Shown piece after piece: positions 1 to 12,386 of a stretch of DNA of 64,000 nucleotides. Position 1 is the first letter of the stretch; every line of letters starts with the position of its first letter. The notes beneath the pieces are model-generated. The model was not told where the DNA came from, did not search any database, and saw nothing but the letters and a program-made list of their open reading frames with translations. The stretch lies in contig LUCM01004803.1 of assembly GCA_008360955.1 (NCBI GenBank), forward strand, positions 62,001-126,000, read 5' to 3'. This DNA comes from Fasciolopsis buskii (Eukaryota; Platyhelminthes; Trematoda; Plagiorchiida; Fasciolidae). The position numbers and the translations under genes were made by a program.

Positions 1-2694
1 TCCACATTTTACACAAGAAAGTTGAATATCTTCTTTGCTTTTTCTAATAAGCCGGTGTGCGAAGAAAAGTTAAGCGCGTGATCAACTTGGGTTGAGTTAG
101 ACAGAAATTTGTTGGTTTTGTTGTGAGATAATTAGGCTGAAAAGAGAGATATAAAAGTGGGAATCGGTAAGGACCATTGGGTATGCAGAATGTATCGAAA
201 CGGGCTATTGGGCAAATTGGAGAGTGAGTGAGTTTGTTCCCGTTTCGGTCGTCATCCTTTTACCATCTCTCATTCCTGCCCCTCAAACGGCCAGGGAGGC
301 GCTCGGGGATATTGAGGCAGATACACTTCAGACAATTATAAACGCCACGCGACCCACACAGGATACAATCAAGAAGAAAAAGACTAACAGTTTGACGACA
401 CAAACCTAATTTGTTCCGATCACTGGCGTCCTGATTTGTGTGGTCGTTTTCAGACTGCTTACGAGGCGACTTAACCAAACCAAAATCAGCTAGACGTATA
501 CACAAACGAGCATACGTAAGGGTGTGCTTTTACCATAACACTGATTGCTTCTTGCATACGTTTTCTACGAAAATCATTTGTATTTATTCTCTCCAGTCTT
601 CTTTTGCTGTCAAAAATTTGGTCACGGACTTTGATCCACAAATATGACTATGTGACAGACACATTCTTCTGATTATAAATACATGCGGAATAATTGGAAA
701 ACAACTCAGTTCCAAATGGGTAGCGTTTGCAATGATTCTAACAGAAATGACTGACGTAGCTTGTAAATGAATTTGTGAGGTGACAGGAAAACAGAGTGAG
801 AGGGGCACGCAAAATGGTGGTTCATTTCCGAGTTTGAGGTGAATGAACGAACCGTTTCAGACGCGCTAAACTGTACTTTGGAACTCAATAGATAAAATGG
901 AAAAAAAGGTAAACTTTTGTGCAATGCATGTTTGCAACAAAGGTTTTAATCTCACATGAGTGAAATGCTAGGACGATTCTCTTCGCATGTTACGCTTTCG
1001 AAACTTGACGGGATCATATCATGTTCCACATTAGTTGCAAAAGGTTGATGGAACAATCAAAAGGTAGGTTAATCTGAAATAACCTCTAAAATTCCTATTG
1101 TGCTCTGAGTAGTATGAAACATAATAATAATAAAAACAGCAACGACAGCAACATTCTTGCGTCTAGCAAATTATCATAGAAATTCAAGGGAATATATAAA
1201 GAAAGAGGCCAAGGTCAACTTCAAGATGTCATAATGCAAACTCTTAGATTTGAGCAATTGCCGAACCTGCGACAGTTGCATTGGGGAAGTCATGAAGCCG
1301 GAGCTTTGCCAATGGCTGCATTTCGATGGAAGCCATGAGACAGAAAGTCCGAAACACATCGGGATTTGCGCTGAAGAAGGAATCCGAATATTACCTTAGA
1401 AATATCTTGTCTTCTGCGAGATAACACGGCAGTGGGCTAGATCTAAATTAGGGGCGAGGAGTAATTTTCTCTATAAAATGTTCATTATGATTAGGAACAA
1501 AGTTAATTGCAGTCTACCGTTGGAACGAGCGAACTAAAATTATGAAGCATTTTCGTGCTTAATCCATTCATGAATCAAGGTAATTGGTTCGAAACCAAAA
1601 TCTAACTTTCCCCAGATAAATCGTTAGACAAATTCGGAATGCAATAATTACCGACGAGGGTAAACAGTCATGACATTCTTCAGGTACTTCAAAAACTTCA
1701 CTAGACGAAACGGTTTGCAAGTTCACCGATGATACCAAGTTTTAGTCTGCTGTGTGTTTATCTGTTTATTTTGTTTACATGCTGACGAAAATGTAAACAT
1801 CCTATCATTAAGGACGATTGAGGAGCGACCATACAGCCAGGGGGAAGCCACCCAATAGCAGGCAAACTGGGTATTCGAATTTAGCTCCCATTTTGAGTTA
1901 GCTAAATGCTAATGCAGTCACTTGTCCAAACCAGCGGAAAATAAACTGAGGAACAGTTACCGCAGATCAGAACGAAATAAAGTAAACTTGTATATTTCAG
2001 CAACAGCCAAACAAGGCGGCCGGGTCAAATGGTCCGAGAAAAGTTGTAGTACAAAGCAACCGGTTTAAGTTGTGGGTCGGACAAAACAAGGTGGCAGGGT
2101 CATTTTATTCCAATGAAGTGAACGTATGAATGAGTATGCCCAACGGTGGAGCCATAACAATATGATTCCTACCGGGCAAAGTAAAAATAAAGGGAGGAAA
2201 AAATGTGCACATGCATTCGTTCAAAAGTTACCCTGCGAAGTCCAAGTTTTGGTTCTAAAACCTTCCTTAATATGAAGAACGGCGATTTTCTTAGAAACTT
2301 GAGTATATTCGAATAGGTTCACTCTGGGCTAATTTCCCAAATTTACTTGTAGGATCGATTCGACAAACCAACATAATGCCAATCTGTCGCCTAGCTCAGA
2401 ATGGCTTAATCCTGATATCAGATCCGACTACACTTTCGTACCTTTAAGTGGTGTCCAGTATCTAAGAATGATTTTGTCGAAAGCTTCAGAAGTTATATCC
2501 GGGAGGATTGAAAGCCAGTAAACTTTCGAGCCTCGCAGTAATTCTAGACAAAAAATAATGACCCAGTTGATGTTGATTTCAGATAGTGTGAGAATTTTCG
2601 TCCCAACCTATCACTTTGTCTCATGTTGCACTCATTTTACTGAGAATAACCGAACTTCAAATAAAATATGGACTTTTTTGTATTTTCTCCTCAG
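1..2694. other. No supported gene
   Basis: Short open frames occur on both strands, without splice support or domains. The 181-330 block is GC-richer, with an open plus frame of 61 codons (224-409). The minus frame at 260-505 has a kinase-like DFG phrase that fails on inspection. The 1980-2110 stretch contains a twice-occurring acaaggyggc-ggtca phrase of unknown meaning. Confidence 0.5.
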
Positions 2695-2905
2695 AACAAA
2701 ATTTCCCCGAGAGCACACGACCGGTTTCGCCGTTATTGCTGCTCTTCAGTTATCCGTACCACGCATTCTTCTGTCCAACTATCCGTATACTAGTGCGCTC
2801 CATTCTTAGTTTCTCACTAGAATCTCATTTGAATCGTTAGGAGCGTGAATGGATGGTAAGTCCATTTAAGAATCGCATAGTGATTCGCGAAACCAGTCAT
2901 GTGAT
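2695..2905 (-). mobile_element. Diverged copy of the hammerhead-bearing repeat
   Basis: About 200 bp align by eye with the 19059 unit, starting at aacaaaattt..ccgagagcacacgaccgg and continuing through tttctcactagaatct and taggagcgtgaatgga. The hammerhead core survives on the minus strand: CUGAAGA (2749-2743), GAAA (2728-2725) and GUC (2721-2719). Stem I has lost most of its pairing (GGAUAA against GUGUGC) and stem II is weakened, so activity is unlikely. It is an older insertion of the same family. Confidence 0.6.
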
Positions 2906-2965
2906 TCTGAGGTAATTTTTTCATCCATCCGCTTGCAAAATATACTACTGAGAAGAAAAGTCAAT

Positions 2966-3110
2966 ACTCTCTGGCCTTGTGTCCCCTTTCTCAACGTTAG
3001 CCTTGGCTGGCCGACGAAAATCTTCCGACGAATCACCGTGTGATCCTAAAAATGAACTTCCCATCCATTCAAACTCCTAACGATTCAGATGAGATTGTAG
3101 TGAGAAACGC
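2966..3110 (+). repeat. Inverted partial copy of the same repeat family
   Basis: The reverse complement of this segment matches the 3' half of the repeat. Its gtttctcactacaatctcat, gttaggagtttgaatggatg and gtgattcg blocks parallel 2808-2885, and its gccaaggctaacgttgag block parallels 19320-19340. The ribozyme part is missing. With 2808-2893 it forms an imperfect inverted repeat around a spacer of about 75-110 bp. Confidence 0.55.
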
Positions 3111-6100
3111 TTTTGTAATTTACTGCAATTATCAGCGTCGAAAATAAGAAAATTTATTAATAACTCATTTGTAGCTCGGCTTTCTCATCTGAAAGCACCT
3201 TGTTGAAAACTGTAAGTTAATCAGTGAATATTCAAAGTACACTTTGGCTTTTCATCAACAGTGACTGAATTAGTTTCTTCCTTTGTAAGTCTGCAGGATT
3301 TTCGTTAAGGGACTAAAAAGTTTTCTTTTGTATTAAAATACAAAAGTAAGAGCACCTATGTCCTTGTCTTGTCCCGAAATTCTCCTATCTATTCTTGCTT
3401 CGTGCAGTTATCGCCGCGCCCACAAATGTCAAAGAGATAAACCAAATTGGGCCAGCACAAACCATTTCTCGAATAACCAAAATCACGTCACTTATATTGG
3501 CTTTTTGTGATCAACACTCGTTGATCACTCAGCCTATCAGTGCGATGCCATTAATGCTACTTTGATGTTTAACCCAAATAATCGATCATGAAGACTTAGT
3601 ATCCACTACCCTTGTATCTTTAGATTGTCCAGTGCCGTTACTAAACGACAACTTCTTGAATCATATTACGTAATGCTTTGACCTATCGCATTCAGTTCTC
3701 AAATATCATTGGCCATCTGATTCAAATTAGCCGTTTAGATGATTCCATCCAAAATCTTTAGCCTCATTTGTGAATTTTCTGTCATATATTAACACTTTTG
3801 CAAACCCATTTCCCTGTGAATATTTTCCATGGCATTTTTCCAATCACTCAGGGCCATTGATTCCGAATTATGTTTTCACTTCCTGCTGGAAGTGTGCCAA
3901 GAAATTATCAGTTTTTCAATCACAACATACTTCCTTGAATTAGCTTTTCCAGACAACTACCTATTGAGTCACTAGACGGAGAGCAGGGAGTTGTGAGCGG
4001 ACTGAGATCGCGGTTTCTGTTTCTAGTAATCCGTCGGAATCAGAAGGCGCCCAAGTCCAGATTAGTGAAAGTTGTTCCAGGGGTTAGTGGATGCAGTTAA
4101 TCTTAATATCACAAAGATGCCGATAAAAATCCGAAGAGCGAGTTTTACTCTTAGTTGTGCAATCCCCGGCTGTGGAAAACGAAGCCACGGGCAAGACCGG
4201 CCTCAAGATTCAATTAATTCCAGAGTTTCTTGATGGGTTGACACGTGCACAAGAACAAATAGAAGAAAAACTGTAGTCATCTTGAGATACTGTGAAAAGT
4301 TTCACGCGGTATAGCCGGAATCACGTACGTATAACCAAAAATTAATCTAATTCCGGTAAACAATAAGGATTTTTGCTGATAGTTCAGAACACGTATTGAT
4401 ATTTATATTAGTATATGCAACAACGACAGGCTTAGCACTGGAGACCTAAATGTATCGGCCGGGGTAATTGCAACTGATTGCCATTACACCAGAAGACCTC
4501 GGACAGTTAGCTCCATTATGTTTAACGAATTCAGAGCTAATTCATAATTCTCTACCAGTCTCCTAACATGGGAAAAAATTGCACATTTTCATGCTCACTT
4601 AATCCTGCAGTCATGCTGTTCAAAACAGAGGCGACCCACGATGTGTTAGTTTGAGGATGATTTCATTACTTTACTGTTTGTTAACAAAGTTACCTCACCG
4701 GGTAGATTGAAAACGTTAATCGATAGGCCAAAACCCAAAGCATTAATTGGATTTCGGTCTGATGGACTTCAAGAATTTGTAAGTTTTCTTATGGGAATGA
4801 AATTTGAACTGATATTCACTAGCGATGAGAGTTTCAGTGGAACGTTGATGAATTTCCCAAAATAAATAGCAAACAGCAAATCTCACTGACCCCCACTACA
4901 TTTCTGAGTCTTAATTCTGTGCCACATCTCACGATGTTGAACGCAACTAGCAAAGTTCTCTATCGAAAACTCATATTTACTTCCACTATTTATAATTTCT
5001 GCAAACTAAAGTGCATTGAGGTTTAGCTTATCGGATCACTTAACGATTGGGAGTTTTCTGTGCACCCCTGTCAATCTCGAGTTCAAGTCCTACTGCTACA
5101 GTGTGAATATTAAATACTGTCAATTCCTGACAAGGAACATAACCTTGATTCAACACTTTTATGCCCGCTGGATGGTTATAAACACTTAGAGGAAATGTTC
5201 GAACGACGGAGTGGAACAATTGATAGTAATAAAACCTTGGGTGTAACCACGTATTATTTTCAATTCTCTTAAAATGAGAGACTTTTCATTCTTGGACCCT
5301 GTAAATATTGTTTTTCATCAATGAACGGGTAACTGGCAATGAGGGCTGAATATTTTAATGGCGTATGAGCTTGTCAAGGTCTAACTGTGATCGTATTGTG
5401 TTTGGGAATTTCCGAAAAAAGGTTACCCACGTGAAGAACCGCATATTTCTCTCCACTGACAACACTAATGACCGACATTCTTAAATTCCCAATCAGCACG
5501 CAAGTGAATTCGTATGATCCGGTTACACACATGATACTGTGTACAGACGATCTCCAAAGAGGTAGAAAAGAGTAGAGGATAACGGATACTAGTTTCACGT
5601 AAATAAATGTGCTCTGCATCTGCAAAATCAAACAGTAGCATTTTCCCTAAGGTATGATTAAATCGGTTGCCGGCCGGCACACAATAACACCCGTTTGGAA
5701 AGCCCGAGGCTGACCACCCATGGCGAGAGGATTCATTGTGATCGTCATGAAGAGGTACGCTCTAAGTGCCCCCTTAGTTTGTTGATTCAATTAACCGCGA
5801 AACAACTATATGATTTCGTGTCTATCTGTCTACCCGTCCTTCTGTCTCTCTATCGGCTTAGGGATTCGTGTGGATGTGTACCTGAGTAGTGTTCCTTTCT
5901 CTTCGCTGAGTGGTTTCTGCGGGACAGCACAGAAATTGCCTTGAAGACATTCTCGTGAAGAGAAAATCCATCCATGTTCGTGTGCATCTTATGGAGTGTG
6001 ACTATTTAGTCGTGCTTAGTGAGGACAACTCGAGACGTACTCACACATGTTTTCTACCACCACGGTGACATAACTTACGGGTCACTGGAACTTGGCACTT

Positions 6101-6659
6101 TTCGCGGAATCGCTTCAGTCTCCAGTAACGGACAAAATTACTGATAGGCTTTCTTCTAACCCCGTGAGTTAGCAAAGTTGCATGTTAGCTATTGTACGTA
6201 CAGGTAAATGCACGTGAGCTGATATGGAAATGAGCAAGGGGGAATAGCCCTGGACTGACGGGATCTCAGTAATACCGAAATGAAAATGAAGAGCAAGTTG
6301 CGTTGGAACACCTGCTGGGTCCGGCCTAACATACGAATATTCCAAAGCTCTTGAGGTCTGGCAGAAATAGTGCAACCAACACATTCGTGAATGGTCGTTT
6401 ACCACGAAACAGATGGTTCAAATCCTTCCCGGGGCAAAGCCACTTGAAATGAATTCAGCAATCACGGGTAAAAATATTCCCCCAATTCATTGTTAGGTAA
6501 AAATACCAAAGGACTGTAAAACAAATTACCACTTAACTGAATTTCTAGCTGTTACAACTAATATCTCTTTTTCTAAATATTACTGGGGAAAATTACCACA
6601 GGCATAACTGATTGCCATTTTAAGTAGACATCTCGTTGTGAATCTCTTGGTCAACGTAT
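3111..6659. other. No supported gene
   Basis: AT-leaning unique-looking sequence. Frames of up to 85 codons (5374-5631 minus, 6169-6405 minus) have no motif and no splice context. A possible tRNA-like remnant is listed separately. Confidence 0.5.
5018..5100 (+). repeat. Possible tRNA-derived remnant
   Basis: A box-like TAGCTTATCGG and, about 55 bp later, B box-like AGTTCAAGTCC lie in one orientation. There is no clear cloverleaf and no tail repeated elsewhere in the window. It may be an old SINE head, or chance. Confidence 0.2.
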
Positions 6660-7045
6660 GCAAACACTAGGTCGTTCAGTTGATTTTCACTTATTTACCC
6701 AATCGATCACTTAACCGCTGTCTCTGTATCATGTGATTGTTCATTCATTCATTTATCCCGCTAATGAATTGGTCGTTCGCCCATACAGTCGGTTAGCCGG
6801 TTATTTCTGTTAGTCGCTGTTATACTAAGTAACTCCATCATTTAGTCGATCAGTCGAACTATTCGTCATTCGGTCATTCTTTTTCACAGTGTACTTGTCA
6901 ATCTTTGGCCAGTCATAAATAAAATTTGTCTACCAACCTGTTGGTCACTCTGTCACTAAGCCAACCATCGGGACCTGATATTAAGCCAACCAGTTAGTCA
7001 GTCAATGGACCAATTAGTTCACCAGTCAGTCTCTCAGTCGTCCAT
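6660..7045. repeat. Cryptic tetranucleotide-rich tract
   Basis: The stretch is crowded with four-base words of the GTCN, CAGT and ATTC type, for example cattcattcattt, agtcagtcaatgg and cagtcagtctctcagtcg. It looks like a much-diverged tetranucleotide microsatellite or a chain of several. I see no gene in it. Confidence 0.5.
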
Positions 7046-10000
7046 AATGTCCGCTGAATTTTTCTCTGCTGCTTATTTCTTCCGCTCAGTCCATTTCACC
7101 CTTTAGTCTGGCAGCTTTCAGCATATAAAGCTTTCGACCTTGAACTACACTGCACGAGGAAATCCACTATCATTATTAACCCTTAGGTCTTCAAAGTATG
7201 AAACAGGTAATCACTGGTGAGCATGTTCTTGAATCTTATGTTTGGTCTAACCATTGTTACCATTACTAATGTCTAACTTCATTTTGCTAAGAGTCCTCGG
7301 AGTCAGTTAAACTGTTTTTTGTCGAAACCACTTAATGAAATGAGAAAAAAAGGTATTCCATTTGACACTAACCTCACACTTTAGGCCGTGGCTAGTATCT
7401 CTTCTCATTATGAATACGCCAGTCTCTAAGAGGTGATCAGGTTCCCGTAAAATAGCTTGCTTAGTGTACTCTTTCTGCTGAAGGTCAAAAATGGCTCCTC
7501 TTATTGGTCTGTTCAAGTCATTTCACCTCAAACCAATTTCATCTAATTCCATCGAATGTTGAATCTTTACCGCTGAGCTCCAGGATACATATACCAGTGG
7601 TCTGGTGTACAGAAAAATTAGGCTTAATAAGAGTAAGTTGAAAGCACCTCATCGCTGTATTGGTGGTTTACCACATGTAATGCGATGTTTTTAGAATTAA
7701 ACTAATTTAAAATCACTAGCCACCAGGTTGTAAAGTAGGACAAAAGTGACGTCATATAACAGCTAAGCAATAGTTTAAATACTGGTCTCGCTCAAAATTT
7801 TCGAGTGACAAAGGTCACATATTTGTGGATCATTTTTAATACGTTTACATCCGGTGAGCATTCGCGAGTGGGTTGCTTCTACATATCTTATGGACTTCAT
7901 TTCAGTTATTATTACTTTGCTTATACATGAAGCCCAGTAGTTACTTTCTCAAATTAGAAATGAATATCATTACATTTTGATACAGTAAGATGCATGTCGA
8001 AAAATAAGTTATAGCGAACAGTCTAGAGTAGGGAATTCCAGTTCATCTGAAAATATCCAATTAATGATACAGCAGTGCGAATAATTCTGTGAAGAAACTA
8101 CTCCACCCCTCAAACAGCATTAAAGATTGATCGGAACTAGTATATCACCTCCGATTCTGACCATATTTCGCTCTCCTACCTCAGAAGAGTCAAACCGTCC
8201 TTAGGTTTCAAGAAACAAAACAACAGCTTGACAGTAGACCGACTGAAGCAAGCTTCAAGACTAATTAAATAAAATTTGTCATAATATGTGTCAGTTAGCG
8301 GTTTCTCCGTGCTGCACCACCCCGCAGCACGCCCACCGTGTGTCCGACAGTCATCATTTGCGTGGATGAAAAGGGTAGGGCGTGAATCAAGACAGCACAA
8401 CAACGTAGATGTTCACCAATCTCATGCATTGTTCTCGCGTGCTGTAACAAAAATCCTGAGTTATAATTTGGTTAAGAAGACCGGGAAACTGCGTATAAAT
8501 CTGGTGGTTGACAAACGAAGTTTCTTGTGGGCAAATAGTTAGAAGGATTGATAAGAACAAACTTATCTAGGTAAACAGTTGGATAAACTGCAGTGAATAC
8601 AAATCCATTAACTCACGTGAAGAGTAACAAGATAAGAGTTAATATTTTAGGAACCATGAGACTCGAACCTAACGATGACAGATCGGTAGCAGAATTGTTA
8701 GGTAGAAACCCTATAGCGAATTTATAGTACCATGGTTCCAAGTGGAAATGCGATTTACTGATAACTGTTTGCACCTGGCAAGAACTTTTGCTCTGATCTT
8801 GCTCTGTATTTAGAATGTGTATTTTGACTAGTACCCAGAAATACATATCCTTCATTTGAGTTCATTAGTTTTAGAAGTCCAATGTCATATTGGATTGGCT
8901 ACTGCGCAGCCAGCAATTCGTCCCTGGCCGGCATGAAGTCATCGGTGCTTTTCGGCAACTATACGCCTGAACAGGTATATGGGTATGAAAACCTGTAAGG
9001 TGACTGACATCAGTTATTGATTCAAACTAGTGATTTTCTTGGGGTCTTCGCTTTCTGTGGGCTGGCCCTGCTTCTTCAGTAATACTCAGGCCAAGTTAAT
9101 GAATGCATTCGAAAGTCCATCGCTGTGTCAACACTGATTTACGTATGCCAAGGAACACAGACATCTCATCTCACTCGAATATGCCTATAAATTAGATCCC
9201 CAAAAGCACCTTCGTAAGTTCGTTTAATAAGTTTCAATCACTTTGCGCAGTATCAAACCTGAATTCGGAAATAAAATATCTGCCGCAGAATTATCCAGAT
9301 ACTCAATCCCCCATTACACATCCATCAAGCTAGAACTAGGAAAACAACAAAGGACAAATGATTTTGAACGGTAAAGCATTGCCACTGAAGGTCAGTTTTT
9401 GGAAGGAGGTGTACCCTCAAAGGTTTAGTAAACTTAGACGCCGCTTTATATAGCATCTATCCGTCAAAGGTGCTGGATGACCAAGAGGCAGTTGATGCAT
9501 TCGCTGGTTTGCAGACAATCTAGTTCCGAAAGAGGACATTCCCTTGAGAGGATGATGCAGTAGTGCAATGCTTCCATGGTTTCTTGTTGATTAGATGAAC
9601 AATCATGCAAAGTGGTAATGCAATGCTGTTCTTTTTTATCTCCAGCTACATGTCATGCTCAAATAGCGGATATTTCATGGTAGGCTGGTATGACTTGTTC
9701 GCACACATGGTTCAGGTAGACAGTTGATGGCTAAAAGAAAATCTTCTGCCTTACGCTACCAATGGCGGATAAGAGGTAGGTGGTGCAGAGATTCAACCCC
9801 GTGAACTGCACAAAGATGGCTTCCACAGACGAGTAGTTGTTCTTCTGGACTCGGCCTCATGTACTTATCCCAGTTTGGTCGCGATGGATATGAGCTACTG
9901 ACTTTTGTTAAAAAGGATGGAGTAAACGTGTATTTCATGACTGATCGAATTTTCGCTCGTACAAGAAGGAACATTGCATTAATCATTTAAAAATCAGAAC

Positions 10001-10685
10001 ATCTGAATTAATATCATAATTATTCTAGTTTTTGTCAGGGATAATCTAGGACACGGCATTAACTTCATGTATGTGTTTAGTCACAATCAAGGTCAATGTT
10101 AGAATTTTTAAATGCGTAAATATTTACCAATTCACTTTAGGTGAATTACTCAGTCTTCGTTGCAAATCCGTCAGTTAGGGAAGAAACAGATCCTTTCCCT
10201 TGCTTGTCTTAGAGATTTTGATGTTCCTGTATAATATTTCGCAATCTGTGTTTTGGTGCCATTAATGTTTAACACCGTTCTAACTGCATAAGTCAATTTA
10301 CAAGACATATATCTTATATAGCAGGTTAGAGAATGATGTTCTCTCTCGTAGTTCAGGTTCAACAGGATAGCTTTGGTTTGCTCGCTGAGCTGGACAATTT
10401 GATTGCAAACTTTTCATCACTCAGAGAACAAACCAATTTACATGACAGCAGAAAAAATGAGTCGTTTTGAATTTAGTCTCCCCAGTAACAACTAACTGGA
10501 ATGAATAGTTGCAAAGTATATTCATGTGATAATTATTTCAACTGCTATTCATTTTCAAAGCAAATTTTATTCGCCGCCTTACTTGACTGTGATGGAAATG
10601 CAATTCACCCTAATTAAATGTCCCATAGAATTCTGGGGTTGAAAGAAAATTAATTCATATTCTCGTTTGTCACTTGAGTTTCTAG
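7046..10685. other. No supported gene
   Basis: The most GC-rich part, at 8285-8400, is open on both strands and contains a perfect 7-bp hairpin (gtgctgc/gcagcac, 8309-8330), but no function follows. The 9541-9582 stretch (tgcttccatggtttctt) faintly resembles the tail of the tRNA-cored repeats. Confidence 0.45.
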
Positions 10686-10941
10686 CAAGCTAGTAGCTTC
10701 CCCTGCAAGCAGCACTGCCGCAAGCCTTGGGTCAGCAGACGGTTTTCATATACGATCCAATGAGCACAGCCTATTCAGATCAACTGACATGGAACGGCAT
10801 CCACTTTACCCATGCACGTCCCCTCCAGCAAAGCAATCGCCTGTTGCCGGTGCCTTCACGGTGACGTTGAGCCGCCTGGATCACCAATCGCTCGAACGAA
10901 GACTGCAAGGATCGGTGATGAAGCGGATAGATGATGCTTCC
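10686..10941 (+). CDS. Internal exon of an unidentified gene
   Basis: A 256-nt segment lies between an acceptor (gagtttctag) and a strong donor (gcttcc|gtaagt). One reading frame stays open for all 85 codons, entering after one base of a split codon and leaving in phase 0. The product is Ser/Ala/Pro-rich at first, for example SPASSTAASLGSADG. It then becomes more ordered: AGAFTVTLSRLDHQSLERRL followed by a basic, possibly helical end. The block is clearly GC-richer than its flanks and uses a broad set of codons, as expected of coding DNA. I do not recognise the family. An internal ATG lies at 10789. The minus strand of the same block is open over about 54 codons, so the strand is likely but not certain. 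No partner exon was found nearby. Confidence 0.5.
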
Positions 10942-12262
10942 GTAAGTCATTGATATTGGCCTGAACAACCGCTGTGGTCAAGCGTGCATAGGGAGGGTGT
11001 GCATCATATTCACGCTCGGTCACATTCACAGTCAAGGAACTAATTAATTAGCTAACTGGGGTCCATCCTGCCTTACTGATAGCATACTCTTATCTGTCTA
11101 TTGTCAGGCCCATCAGCAGAATGCGGGACTAATTTAGGTTTACAGAAGAACAGGGGAGATAGACGAAGAAGAACAGATGTTTGAAAGAGCCTATCACTGA
11201 TTTCGAACATTCCTTAATTGAACCGGACCAAAGAAATGAGTGAAACAAACAAAGAAGTGGTACTTTTGATATCCCTTGGATGACAGAAGGTGTTGAGGAT
11301 GAAACGTAACGTGAGCTCCAACGGCTCTGCGTGTTTCAAAACTCACTAGTTTCAAGTAAATAATACAAGAGGAAAATGAGACACTGTTTGATTTTATTTT
11401 TATACGTGAATACTACCCGTTAAAAAACCTGCTTCCCAGGACACTCATTGGATTCGCATGAACGAAACAGTAATTTTTAACGGCGAATACTTCAAGGGAT
11501 TACTAATCTTTGAGTTAATTACTTCAGATGTAACGCGATTTGAAAATACTGTGAATGATATTTAAGAGATATTGGGATTCATTGGGACCTTATAATTTAA
11601 CAAAACAACGGTAGGCGTTAATGTGAAAACTACGTGTTGTATTGAACTGATCAGTGTCACACTTCAGGTAAGTGAATTAACATACCTATTTACTATTACA
11701 TTGCGTAGGTAGTAAAGCAACGGAGTTCGCAAAAGTACACTATTAGCAATAAGAGTAACAGCGCATGTATGTACATATTTCGTCAACTTGAATTTAGTCT
11801 GTGCCAAAGCAATAAAACTGTAAAAAGGGGTGTGAATATAAGCAAAAAATCAACGTGGTAAAACAAAATTCACTGTCTCTAATAGCTGTAGACATATGGA
11901 CACTTTTTTAACAATTTTCTATCATGCATCAATCTTGTGACACGCGCTATTGACCTTGGGTTTTTCTACATATCTCTTAATGTCTCTTGCCATCGAAAAT
12001 CTTAGCAGATCGAGGACAGCGTAAAAATAGATGGAAACGAAGGTAGGGCAGGAGCTAACTTCTCTCTACGATAAGTTATAGCCTGGTAATAGCTTGTCCA
12101 TCCACGGTCAGGTTTCATGGATGGGTGGACGATGGGCAGGCATGCCAGCGGATCACAGCCACCATAGGCAGTATATGTGACTATATATATATGCGGGCAG
12201 CTATCAGTATCCTACGTGAGACGACGCACCACTCTATTTTCCACCAAATGTTCATTTCTTAC

Positions 12263-12386
12263 TAGAACACTGCTGCGGGGATAGCGGGAATCAGACAGAG
12301 GAATGACGACTCCAAAGCGAGATACTAGATTTGAAATGGCAGCATACGACGCCGGAGCTTTCCCTGGGTAACTTTGGATTTCACGG
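12263..12386 (-). CDS. Candidate internal exon, unidentified gene
   Basis: On the minus strand an acceptor (caactcccgcacag) and a donor (gttcta|gtaaga) enclose 124 nt. This gives one base plus 41 open codons, ending in phase 0. The peptide begins REIQSYPGKAPASYAAISN and continues with a hydrophobic VVIPL stretch. The block is GC-richer than the surrounding sequence. No family is recognised and no partner exon was found. It could also be part of a repeat, because the neighbouring 12000-12200 segment is GC-rich without a clear frame. Confidence 0.3.

Noticed and set aside
260..505. Minus-strand frame containing CIRLADFGLVK, like a protein kinase DFG segment
   Set aside because: The frame opens just before it with a stop. 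There is no HRD catalytic loop upstream and no APE downstream, and no convincing acceptor precedes it. A short chance match is more likely.
9541..9582. Fragment resembling the tail of the tRNA-cored repeats (tgcttccatggtttctt)
   Set aside because: Similarity covers only about 40 bp and then fades. It is not enough to call a copy.
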